A stretch of DNA of 64,000 nucleotides from Rhynochetos jubatus (lineage: Eukaryota > Chordata > Aves > Eurypygiformes > Rhynochetidae): NCBI GenBank assembly GCA_027574665.1, contig CM050651.1, forward strand, positions 8,309,501 to 8,373,500. Reading direction: 5' to 3'. Shown piece after piece: positions 13,211-24,610 of the stretch. The translations under genes were made by a program, and so were the position numbers. How positions within the stretch are numbered: the first letter of the stretch is position 1; the number at the start of each line of letters is the position of its first letter. The notes under the pieces are model-generated. The model was not told the origin of the DNA. It ran no database searches and was given only the letters and a program-made list of their open reading frames with translations.

Positions 13211-14453
13211 CTTTACTGATAATTCCCAAGCTTATTCCCTGGTTGTTCCCTGATTTCCCCAGTAAAATTGCCTTTTAACTTTACAAAAGAATTGCTGTCT
13301 GTGCAGGGAAAGCAGTTCCACCTTAGAGAGGGGGTAATTAATTTTCCCAGACTCTGGGAGCTTGATTTGTTGTTTGTTCTGGCTTCAGAAGGAACCTGAC
13401 CCGTCTGCTGCTTTGCTGAGCAGAAAAGATAATTTCTTTGGAAAACTAACCTTATCATGAAACCGCCTTGAATGTTGATCCAATCTATGTCAGGCAATTC
13501 TTTTAACGCAGAAGTACAACTGGAAAGTTATCTAAATAGCACCGTCAGTTGGAGAAACTGCCATGACCTTCTTTTTGCAGAAATATTTGTTCTACTGGAC
13601 AAGTGTTCTACGCTGTTGCCCACCACATAGCCCAATTCTTGTATAAATCATAAGGATAAAGTATTTTAACTTTGCCAGAATCTTGTATCTACATCTGGCA
13701 GCTTTAATTTCTGTGGTAACTTTTTTTTCAGCCCAAAGTACTTTTAATTAGATTTAGATCAATTTAGATAGTATAAATATGTTCTAAAAATGTAAGACAG
13801 CTGCTCTGTCTCATATGATAAGTGAATTAAACAGGTCATGTTTTCATTCATCATAGCAGAGGATCAGGTGGCAGGGATAGATTGCGAAGGTAAGACGGTT
13901 TCTTTTGCAGCAGATGCTGGCAGTGCCTTTGAACATGAAAGGATGCCATTAAACTGCTGAACCCTAAGTGACAGTGCAGAGTTCCTTTGTACTGGAGAGC
14001 TGTCTTCAGGCTGTGCTCACAACAGAAAATGTGTATGCCCCCAAGGACCCCTGATTCTGAGCCTTTCTTAGGAGAGAACGGAGGTGGTAGCTGAGCATAA
14101 TGTGTCTGAGGCAACTTCTTGATGGGTTCCCTTATGGATGGTAGAGACTTCTTGGGCGAAGAGGCATGGTGAAGGTGGGAAATTACAGATGATGTAATAC
14201 CCTATCAATGAAAGCTATGGCATTCATATGGGCCTAGGAAACAGGATGTAGATCCCCATCTTGATTTGTACCAAACCCTGGAGAAGTTTCCATCTGAGGA
14301 AACTTCCATCTGGTTTTTGATTTTTAAAAACATGACTGAGAATTTTTTCAGGTTCTGTTTTCATTGTCAAAATAGACTGCAAAAATAAAAAAACCCTTTG
14401 CTTTCATAGTTTTGAACATGAATTAGAATGACTCTAATGCTGCCTCTACCAAT

Positions 14454-14481
14454 AAAGGTGGAGTGTAACTCCACCTTTTTT
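14454..14481 (+). other. Perfect stem-loop followed by a T run
   Basis: AAAGGTGGAG (14454-14463), the loop TGTAA (14464-14468) and CTCCACCTTT (14469-14478) form a perfect 10-bp hairpin, followed by T residues to 14481. The layout resembles a Pol III or bacterial-type terminator, but no Pol III gene (tRNA, 5S or 7SK-like) is visible upstream. The structure is directly visible; any role is conjecture. Confidence 0.75.
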
Positions 14482-14721
14482 CCTGTTGCTCCTGACGAAG
14501 AGGCTGTAGCTCTCATTAACCTGGCTGTGAGCTTGAGATTTCTAAAAAGCAGGGAAGACTGACTCCTTAAGTGCCAAGGAAAGCTATTGTGTAATTGAGT
14601 TTTCACTTTGTTGGTGAATATCTGTGTAAGGAATCTGTGGCTATCATGGATGGGCATGTGCTATCTTGCATTTCATGCATGGCTCTAGGTATTTGTAGTC
14701 TCCATTTTGTGGTTTGTTTAG

Positions 14722-14736
14722 AAAAAAAAAAAAAAA
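14722..14736. repeat. Poly(A) tract
   Basis: Fifteen consecutive A residues, followed after CACCACCC by a second short A run. No retroposon body is recognisable on its 5' side. Confidence 0.9.
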
Positions 14737-15393
14737 CACCACCCAAAAAAACTTGCTTCCTTCCTTGCCACACATTATGAACAATAGCTCTGACTAATTT
14801 AAAAGGTTTTTGTTTCTCAGATGCCAAAGAAAAGATACTATAATGAGAAAAATAATGAAAAGAAACAAATATTGCATTTAATTCTGCATGCAGTGAAGTC
14901 ATGCCTGTCTCCTGGGATTTGAATTTTCTCTTCTGGTGAGAGCAGCTCCCAGGAAAGTGTGTGTATAGATGTCTTTTAATGTACCGTCCTTATTATTCTA
15001 TAAAACTCTTCTAAAAATGAGGACAGCGGCTATGACTGTTCAGCCTCTTTTTCTATATTATTCCAGTATTTCCTTCTTTAGGATATGGAAATAAATTGCA
15101 TTCCTATACTAATGCAATCTTCTGACAGTGGCAAACTTTCGAGATGTGTGAAAACTGTGTCTTCATATTGTGGATGGTGTGGAAGGTGATAAGAAGCTTA
15201 GAGGAGAAAATAGCTTGGGGGAAAGGAGGATTAACCTCTCTCACTCAGAGTGGAACAGATACCAAGAAATTATATTTTGCCTGAATTGCATTCCTAGTTT
15301 GAATGCATTCTAATCTGGGGGAGGATGTTCTGGGGGAGGGTGTGTAGGAAGGAGCTGTAGTTCTTGTATTTTGCACTCTGGCTGCATTTGCAG

Positions 15394-16660
15394 AGACTCA
15401 GTAACTGATACGGAGCTGCTTGGCTTAACTAATGTCTTTTTCTTATTGGTAAGTGTAATTTATTTAAAAAAAAAAAAAAAGGAAGCAAAAAAAAAGCCTC
15501 CTCCCTGCACCTCCGTTTCTGGCAGCTTTGCCTTCCTTGCCCCATCTTTCTTTGGTCTGTTCCTCAGAAATGGCTCCCGACAGAGTGGCTGGCCCGGGCG
15601 AATCCACCAGCAAACGGCACGGGCAGCCGTGGCTGACTCCCGGCTGTTGATCTTGGAGAGGACAAAGAGGCGCAATCCGCTTCTGCGGGGGATATTGAGT
15701 CTGATCATGTTGGTGCCGTTCCAATCCAAACCTAAACCCAAACATTTCTGAATTCTGCGTGAAAGGGAGCAGCACCTCGAGGGAAGGGGGACTTGCCAGG
15801 TGTCCTACAGCTGTGAAGGAGCCTGCGTGGTTGGCTCTCCTCTGCCAGCAGAAGCGGGGTTGCGTGTGAATTGGGTTTTTGTTTCCCTGGCAGCCCTCCT
15901 TCAGGTGAGCTGGTTGGGAGCTGGAAGCCAGAGCTGCTGCAGAGTGGTGCACAGTGCCAGGGTGCTGTGAGAGGAGCTCGCCAGGAGCAGGCCAAGTAGG
16001 CAGACAGGGAGCTGGGCAGGTTTCCAACAGACTTCTGATTTCCAAGTGAGTGGCAGCAGGGATTTCATGACACTGAGAACACCTCTGCCAGGGTCAGTCT
16101 GATAGATAAGCTATCGAAAACAGCCTGTGGCTCTGAGCTGACTCCTGGACTCAGGATTGCAATGCAGAGTGTGGGGATTTCAGGCAATTTAGCCAAAGTT
16201 CCCCAAACACCCCACCCAGGACACTGCGGGTTCAGCAAGCTGCTAATTAATCCAGTAAAGAGGTGCAAGACTGACCTGGGAGCAGCAAGGTTTCTTCTGA
16301 GCAGAAGGGAAGAAGGTGTAACTTACCACTGAGAAAGCACCTCCAGTACCAGTACAAAACATGGACTGGGAGTGCCCAGGAGATGGGAATTCTCCTGCCC
16401 TCATGCCCAGCACCCTGTAGCAGTGTCCCGGGCGCTGCAGTGCTCGTTTGCCTGGGCAGGAGGCCAGGCTCTCTGCATGGGTGACTTGGAGAGCACAATC
16501 CCCTTGAGGCTTAGAAAGCCTAGCCTGAACTCTGCCTCTCCAGAGAAACTGCCGTGCGTTTTGGATCTGTGTCCCAGCACGATTTCCTCTTCCTCAGCAG
16601 AAAACTGGCTAACAGGGAAATTAGGCATTTTTAAACCTCACTGCTTTGCCTAGCACAGCG
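15394..16660. other. GC- and CpG-richer block, no recognised gene
   Basis: The part from about 15500 to 15790 holds some fifteen CpGs in roughly 250 bases, giving a small CpG-island-like patch. Minus-strand frames at 15464-16045 (193 codons) and 15460-15741, and a plus-strand frame at 15371-15751, overlap almost completely. At most one could be real, and none has a recognisable domain. The 193-codon frame ends in a phenylalanine run encoded by the poly(A) tract, which argues against a real C-terminus. Confidence 0.4.
15466..15495. repeat. Interrupted poly(A) tract
   Basis: A15 at 15466-15480, the spacer GGAAGC, then A9 at 15487-15495. It sits at the left edge of a CpG-rich patch. No retroposon 3' end is recognisable immediately upstream. 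Confidence 0.9.
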
Positions 16661-19600
16661 GTTGTATGATGTGTCTGAGACGGGTCTCAGCATTCAACCG
16701 CAGACCTCGTTGTTGCTAATGCATCTTGTCCTTGCTTCAGGGAGGGTCAGTGCTCTCCTTTTGCTTCCACTCAGGACTTTCTTATTCCATCCATGGCACA
16801 ACTCCGGTTGCCCTATTAAATGTTTTAGAAAACATCACTTCAAATAAAATCTCCAAGGCTTAATTTAGACAAGAACATTTAAACTTTTCCATAGACATGA
16901 AGTCACCAGTTGGCACTAATCCGTGTTTATAGAAATAAAATCTGCTGGTTATTATTTGCTTTTCTGTTGGTTAAGCTCCTTTAACCCATGCTGCCTTCCA
17001 CACCGGCCTCCGTTCAGTGGTAGCCTGGCAGGTGGTGAACTTCTAGATCAGTTGGCATTTCAGTGGTTGAACAACTTCCACAACTAAAGAGCTTTAAGTA
17101 TATCAAAATCAGACCTGAACGATACTTCTTGTGCTTGGTTTTTAGATGAATCATCTCTGGCTATACCTGAATGCCGCTCCTGTGGGAATCCCTTGCCCCT
17201 CAATTTAAGAAGAGAAATAGCTGTAATTGAAAGCAAACGTTACAGGATAATAATGGGAAACAAAGTTTTAGTTCATAATTATTGCTTGTATCAAGAAAAT
17301 TATTTGGAAGTAATATTTAATAGGTCAGCAAAGAGAATTACACCTTGGGTCCCTCTCACCCATCGATACAAGTTACATTGCAGAGACTTGAGCAGATGCA
17401 ATGATCTAGTATCAAAGGAACTCTAGTATTTCCCTACTTTAAGTATGGAAAATATTTGGAAGATACTTATAAGAATTGAAGATCAGACTCTTGGTTTGTG
17501 ATACACAAACTGAAAAAGTGAGGAGAAATAAAGATTATGATATAAATGGTTTTACATTTTTTCACCTACTTGTAATAGATTTCTATATATTTGTGACAAT
17601 GAAACTAAGAGGACTAATGGAAAAAAAAAAGTATTATTAGATTTTGATCATCTTTTAATATTCCAAACTGCTGTTCCAAAAGATAGTAATCATGAAAACT
17701 GGCCCCTCAAGAAAATTATTGAATACGAAGAGCCTATCTTGCGTGGGTGTATTAAATTGCCTATTACTGGTGTCACTTTCAGGAACATTAAAATCGGCAT
17801 TCGTTTTTATGCAGTGTCCAAAGGAGAGTGAAAGGACTTCATTGTTAATGTTTGGGGTGTGAATGTTTCTAGGCATTAAATGGCAGCCTATGTTGTTTAT
17901 ATTGGATTTAGATCCAAAGCAGCTCTTGAAGCTGTTTTGTCAGGTGTTAAACTGCATGTAAAGACACCACACTACTGACTATTGCAATTGTACCATAAAT
18001 TACCAGATTATAAGAAAAGGACAATACACTATTATTGCAAATAAAAGCTATAATGCAGATTAATCTTCTACAGTTATCAGTAACTTGACAGTCACAAAAT
18101 TAAAGTCTGAGTATTTCTATGTTGTCGGGCCCTGGAATGTGAGTTCACCTTAAATATGTTTTCTGCCTCGTGAGTTTTTGAGGTGGGCAAGTACTTACGG
18201 ACGAAAGGATCTGAGGCTGAGTACGTGACCTGATCCAAGACCTTGGAGGTCAGAGGAAAAGCCATCATTTTTCTTCTGACTACCACTAGGTTTTGGGGAC
18301 ATAGACATTTAGATACGTAAGGGGACATGAGAGTTTTGCACTATAAACTTGTCATTTTTCTAGAGGTATACAGAGCGGTTGTTTACTTTCAAATGTCAAT
18401 CAGAAGGCATAAATAGACATTAAGACTGCAATTTCTGATAGACTCAGTATGAGACCATGCAGCCAGGGCGGGTATTTCAAAGCAGATTAAATTTTTTGAT
18501 CCATATTTAGCTGCACGTTATTTGCAGGCTGCAGCTGAATTGGTTAACAACTGATGCAAATTGTTATGAGTGAGCAAAGGGCCCACTCTCCTCATACCTC
18601 TATTGAAATACAGAAAAACTCATAGAAAATACTGCTTCATATTCTGAAAATCATCCTGTAGCCTTCAGTTACTTTTTGTTTTAATCCAGTTTATATGCCT
18701 AACCCTTAAAGGCATATAAAGTTAAGCAAATGGGAATGTTTATAATTTTCTTCTACAATTGATACATGATATTTTTAGTTGTGTTGTCCTGGAAACCTAA
18801 GTCATGGCTTTCATTCCCAGTATCATATAAGAGACTCTTTAGATGGCTGTATTTTTACTGGCTCAAAGTGCACGGATAGTTTGAAGTGCCACAATCAGCC
18901 AGCAATACGTATCCCAAAGGAATGATGTCCAGAATGAAAATATATTGGTTTAAATCATAATAATATAACTGAACCTTCCACATATCATTCTAGTCTCTTG
19001 GGAAACATTTAAATTTAGCTTAACATTCAACCTAGTCAGCATAATTAGCCTTGCCTACCCTAGGCTTTGGCTATAGAATTTTGGTACTCCGTAAAGTATA
19101 TTCCTTGTAGCTCTGGTCTTTCCCTTTTCTGACACCAGGTATGGCATTGATTTGGGTAGCACAAGCCTACAGTGCAATTAGGAAATTTTTCTTCTTGTTT
19201 TGTCTTGCCAGGGGTTGTAGTCTTAGCTTCATTGTACTGAACTGCTAAAAATGGGAGGAACTTACACTTTTATGTTCAGGTAAAGGAAAATTCTCTACAT
19301 CTGACTAAGGAAAACCACATAGTTATAATAGTTGTTTCTTCACCACTATTGGCCTGCATTCATCCTTATTTGCAAGATGGATTTTTTTCCCAGGATTTCA
19401 CAAGGTTTTGATTGATGGACTTAGAGCAATTTTGAACTGGTTCTTGTTAGTATTGTTAAATTGTCTTATGCGTTATAATCAACCCAGCTATTTGGGTCTG
19501 TGCATGAAATATCTAAGTAACCTCTTAGTTCCTACTAACTTCAGTGGATGTATTTGTCATTGTTCTTAAAAAGACCAAGCATAAAAAATTCAGGAGCCAG

Positions 19601-22600
19601 CATAGTTTAGAAAAAGATTAGATTTTTTTGGGGGGTGGGTTGGTTTGTTTTTCAATCCTTGCTTAGGCTATTGAGAGAGTGTTCTGTAATAGTAAATGCT
19701 AGGATGATTCTTGTACCAAAACTGTGCAGCAGCTGTGCAGGAGGAAGTGAATTGACAAACTCTTAACTACGCATTAGCCAGGGAAGAGGAGTACCTAGGA
19801 TGAGGTTCATTCTCTTTTGGGACTGTTGGAGTGACACTGAATGAGGAGGAATTGGGAAATGATGGACAACTTTTTATTACTCCTTAAAGCCATATAGTTG
19901 GGCTAAAGATGATTTAGGACATGAAATTCTCCCCTGTCTTTGTTGATCCTTATCCATTGAAGCCTTTTTTCCTATTTCCGTGCTGCTTGTTGCTGAGCCT
20001 GGCCTTTCAATGAAGAATTCAGGAAAAGCAGACTTTTCAATACTTTCTCTTGCTTGTAGTGTCTTCTGTAGGGATTAAAGATGTACTTTCCATAATCTCT
20101 GTCCTTAAGGTAGGTTAAAGCTTTATTCGTCCTTCTAACAGCCGCTCAGCTATTCTTAATGGAATGATTGGAGATTGCCCTTACTAAGCTTGTTGCACGT
20201 TTGAAGAGTCTTACAAGGTTTGTCATGGTTCAGGAGAGCAGAGAAAGTCTTGAAAGAAACATCTTTCCTAGATCATGCCTGTACAGTCCCTTTCAAAGGG
20301 GCTACTTTCATATTCCTTGTAGGCCTGACTATCACTTTATTAGCCAGAGCCGTAAGCTCAGTTTCAGCATCACTGTACTCATGCTTTTAATGATTTAAAC
20401 GTCAAAAAATATTCTGAAAAATGAGGAAACAGTTATATTATAGGATGGACAATCTTGAGGACAACAAATATGGAAAGGTTAATCTTTTTGACCTTTTGTG
20501 TCTATCTCTTCTACATAGCAGAACCAGGCATATAAAGATGAATAAATTATAGCCTGAGCTATGAAATCATTACTTACTCACTCGAAAAATTTGTGAGGTG
20601 ATTAAAGTAATAATTCTTCCTGACAGGTAGAGGGTTAAACTCATAGCAAGTTCTCAGTACTAAAAGGGCAGAGGATTTATTTTGTCTGTTGTGAACAAGA
20701 TAGTCTTGATAGAGAGAATACCAAGAGGCTTTTTGGTCATCCAGAACATCAGTCTATTTGCCAGGACCAGCACAGACTGCTCTAGTATGAAATTGCGGTA
20801 GCTAAGCAGCTGGTTTAAAATGTCTGGAAAGAATGTAACTGTTGGATTGTCTCAGCAAGCAATTATTAAACATCAGTAAATTATAAGAGGGATTGATTCT
20901 GCATTTCTCAGTGGTGTAAATACAGTATACAAGCACTTTTAGAATAAATTACCAGTAGAACTGTTTTTTCCTTGAAAGAAATAGCTTGGTGCTGTGTATG
21001 TATGAAAATGAATTTCTTCTTGAAGCTATTCAGGACGTAAGTGATTTTTGGTCAAAGAATGAGTTTCCATTGAAATAATGATCAAAATGCTACCTGGGTT
21101 CAAAAAGCAAGTGCCTGAGGTGAACTTGGCTGTTGGCATTGTATCTGATGGGCTAGCATGTGTCCTGGGTTTCCAGGGACAACAGGAGGGCAGGTGACAA
21201 AATCTACAGCAGGAGATGTCTCTGGAGCTACCAGGTTTGTGGTTTTGGGGCAGCCCCCCCCCATATTAACACAGTTACATGCTTTTGTGGTTAATGTTTT
21301 GCTCAGAATTGTTCCTCCACAACAAATCGCAGGGACTGCACTTCTCATACTAACTAGGAGCTGAAACTCCCAGATCTTCCTGGTCAAGTGGAGATTCTGT
21401 ATTTTGAGCAGACTCGCTCCACTGTAACTAGTCTTTATTTATCAACTATAAACCATGTATTGCTGTTTCCAGAGAGTACAAAAATGAGTAACCAGCTGGT
21501 CATTCGGAGTATGTCACTTCACAGCGATACCTGTTGCACGTGGGAGTGATAATGGACTGTTGCTGACCTGCTTAATGAAAACTTGTGTAGGTGATGCTGC
21601 TCTGAGTCTGTTTGCAAACAAACAAAGAGAGGGCAGCAGATATGCCTGTGAGGCAGACTATAGGCTGAGATTTGTGTGGCATCATTATGCATGTGTAGGC
21701 AGTTAAGATATGCGCGGTGAAGTCACGGCCTCATTGAAGTGGGTGGCAGCTCTCGCGCTGCCTTCGGTTCGGCCAAATACTAGCCTTTCTGTTGGCATTT
21801 ACCCGGAATACTTGGCTGAGTTCAATGGAGGCTAAATGGCATAAAATTCAGCATGATGCCATGGCCTCACAAAGCAGGCTCTGAAACCAGCTGACGTACA
21901 TAAGGTTTGTATTTATTCCGCTGTCTAAATTTTGCAGCGGTTTTCACTCAGATTTGTCTCAAAGCAGATACGTGGACATTATCTGTGGGTTCTCTGTAGG
22001 TATTCATGATTGTCTTGCTAAACGGTTCCCTGAGTGATAAGTATAAAGGATGAAATCTGTTATCAGATCAGGCTGGATAAAGTCCTGTGGCAAAAACGTA
22101 GGCTTCCAGAGCAAGGTGCACTGCAGCTGCAGGATGGAATAAAATACATTTTAAAAGCCTCTTTTTCATGTCTATTTCCCACAGAATATGACAGATAGAG
22201 AAAGGAAAGCCTGATTTTTGGTATTAAGCAGCAACATCCGTGTATTATGTGAAGGCAGAACTTGGCTCCGTGTTTTTGTGTTGATCTGAATGTGCTGAAA
22301 CTCCTCAGGGTTCAATTCCAGGCAGGGAAACACTCTCACATGAAGTCTATGAATTATTATGACTTCATAACTGTGGGATATAAAAATCTCAGGTATTTCT
22401 GTGCTTTTAAAAAACTGCATGTTTTCCAGCAGTGTGTAGCAAGGGCCGGTGAATCTGTGTGGAGAGGGCACATAATCTCTGGAAAGAGGGCTATGTAATT
22501 ATCAACCTTCATACCGTTCAGTAATGTTGTCCCTGCCGTGACATACCCATCTCAGGTTGTAAGATATATAAATGTGCCTTATCATCAAAATCTATTTCAA

Positions 22601-24540
22601 CTGGTATGGCTTAGATCATCCTGTTTTCTCATTTGTCTCTGGTATTTCCTGGTCTTTAAATCTCTAGACCTCCTGGGGCTCTTAACCCCCTTTAATAAAT
22701 AGGTCCATCACATTTTCCCCATGTTCAAAAATGTCACAGCTGCTTCCAATATGCTATGCAGGCATCATAAAAATAAGTACAGTATAAAACATTATTATAG
22801 CCCTATTTCCAGTTTCTCCATCATAGCTTATTTCAAGACATTAGCCATTCTGCAAACCCTGTGCTGCGATTATTCCTTCTAATCACTCTGTTTTAAAATA
22901 TCCTGGTACTTTAGGCCTTGGACTAGCTGCTTAATAACCTCAAACAAATCTGCATACTTTAAAAAGGCAGACAGCGTCCTATCCTCAGAGTTTTCCATGC
23001 CACAAAACAAGCCACTGCTTCTTCTGGCATTGCCCACGTCGGGCACAGGGCAGTGTCTGTGCATGGTTGGCGATAGCGGGTCACCAGCCGCTACTGCAAT
23101 TTCAGTGACCGTAGGCACCTTCTCGTAGCCAATAGCCTCTTACGCTAATGGGTCTGGACAGAAAGGAGCCCTGGCTTTCAAACAGTATTTCTTTGAAATA
23201 CTGCCTGAACCCGTGCTGCATGTGAGACCTGGGCTAACAGGGTAGCTGTCAAAAACTGGTGCGTGTTGTTTGGGTTTTCTGTTACTAATCCAGTCATTCT
23301 TCTCACATCAATGGAGATGATATAAATGTCTCTGCAGAGCCCAGGGTTTTATTCAAACACATTGGAGGCTGTTTTCAGGAATTAACAGAATGTGAGTGAT
23401 GTCGGTCCTGATGCGGCTCAGCAGCAACAGTTAGGCTGACTCCAGCAAGGGTCAGGATTTTATCCAGTGTACTTGTGCTGTACATTGTTTACAAACTGCA
23501 AGCAGCTGAACACAAGGAGCAAACAGTTATAAGAGGTTCCTCATTTGTATTTAACCTGCATTATAAGCAGACATCTGCAGATCATTATACAGAAATAAAT
23601 GCATTAAGTATCAGATACAGTAAATGTAACTTTCATCCATAATCTGTTAAGCTTTGGGTTTATTGTTGTTGTTTGGTTTTTGGTTTTTTTTTAATCACTT
23701 CAGAGGTGCTGTTACATAGACTCAAATCAACGTATGTGCTATTTGACGATAATCTTTTTAGGCTGTCATGTTTATAGTTCCTCCTCCTGGAGAACAAGGT
23801 TGTATATGTGATTTAGGAAGGAGAAAGTGCAACCACAGCATTTTATTGGCTCCCAGTGTCTGATGACTTACATTTAAGGCTGTATGCCACATTAATATAC
23901 TTTAGCTGGTCCTTTTCCAGGAGCAAGATAACATTTTAGGCTCGGTGCCTATCAGCACACTCCTTTGGTGCAGATGGCTGCAGTATCACCATTTCTCAAG
24001 ACACATCCCCCTCCTCAGTGCTCCATGAGAGCAGGAATCATTCTTCTTCCAGATCCTGCTTGCAGAGGGTCTGACACCCACTGGGAGTTACTGCACCTAA
24101 ATAATTGAAACTGGCACATGGCAGCCCTGTACAGCAGAAATGTGGGCACTGCCTGAAGGAAGGCTTGCTTTTCCTGGCTCTGTTCTCCTAGTCCAGCCTC
24201 CGGGAAGGGACCATAGCAGAGGACCTCAAAGAAAATTCCATCCTGACATGTGCTGTTGTCCAGGAGGTTCAAAGACTTGGAAGTTTCAGAAATGAAACAT
24301 AAGTTTCCAAGAAAGAGATGGATTCCTTCTCTCATTTTAAAAGCATGGACTACATGCAAAAACCCCATTCCATTAACAGCAAATTACTGAGGGCCTTTTC
24401 TCTTGAGGTAAATTTGAAATACGTGCTTCTGCAGACAATTCCATCTTCTTTTCACTGCTCACTTTCCTTGCTACCTTCGCTATTTTTCAGTACCCTCATT
24501 GAATAAGTAAGGGCTTTAAGCCTCACAACTGAAATTCTCT
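16661..24540. other. Gene-free AT-rich single-copy DNA
   Basis: Nearly 8 kb with no recognised gene or transposon. It contains a perfect 11-bp inverted repeat at 18690-18720 and a short homopolymeric C run near 21.25 kb. Minus-strand frame 22879-23118 (79 codons) has a reasonable amino acid mix but no motif I can assign. The other open frames are short and scattered. Confidence 0.6.
18690..18720. other. Perfect 11-bp inverted repeat
   Basis: TTTATATGCCT (18690-18700) and its exact reverse complement AGGCATATAAA (18710-18720) flank the 9-base spacer AACCCTTAA. The stem is AT-rich. It could extrude as a small hairpin or be a paired binding site; no coding context is visible. Confidence 0.8.
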
Positions 24541-24585
24541 CAAGCGGTCCCATTCGGAGCTTGGCATGCCCAGTCCAGGAATGCA

Positions 24586-24610
24586 GACACGTTGCCACGG
24601 CAACAGTGTC
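24586..24610. promoter_or_regulatory. Palindromic X-box (RFX-type binding site)
   Basis: GTTGCC-AC-GGCAAC at 24591-24604 is a perfect inverted repeat with a 2-base spacer, matching the RFX-family X-box consensus GTNRCC(N0-3)RGYAAC. The outer bases GACAC and GTGTC extend the symmetry with one extra base on the right. RFX proteins bind such sites as dimers at ciliary and other promoters and enhancers. No promoter or gene is recognisable next to it, so an enhancer role is inference. The motif match is direct. Confidence 0.6.

Larger units (their letters stand above)
13211..15393. other. Gene-free DNA with a hairpin and an A-tract
   Basis: No gene is recognised. The segment contains a perfect 10-bp stem-loop followed by T6 at 14454-14481 and an A15 tract near 14.73 kb. 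Minus-strand open frames of up to 99 codons show no recognisable family features. Confidence 0.6.

Noticed and set aside
15464..16045. 193-codon minus-strand frame
   Set aside because: It overlaps three other open frames in a GC-rich patch and its C-terminus is encoded by a poly(A) tract; no recognisable family.
22300..22330. B-box-like GGTTCAATTCC suggesting a tRNA or tRNA-derived SINE
   Set aside because: No matching A box at the proper distance and no cloverleaf could be drawn.
23380..23402. Acceptor-like TGTTTTCAG, 13 bases, then GTGAGT
   Set aside because: Weak pyrimidine tract and very short interval; treated as a decoy pair.
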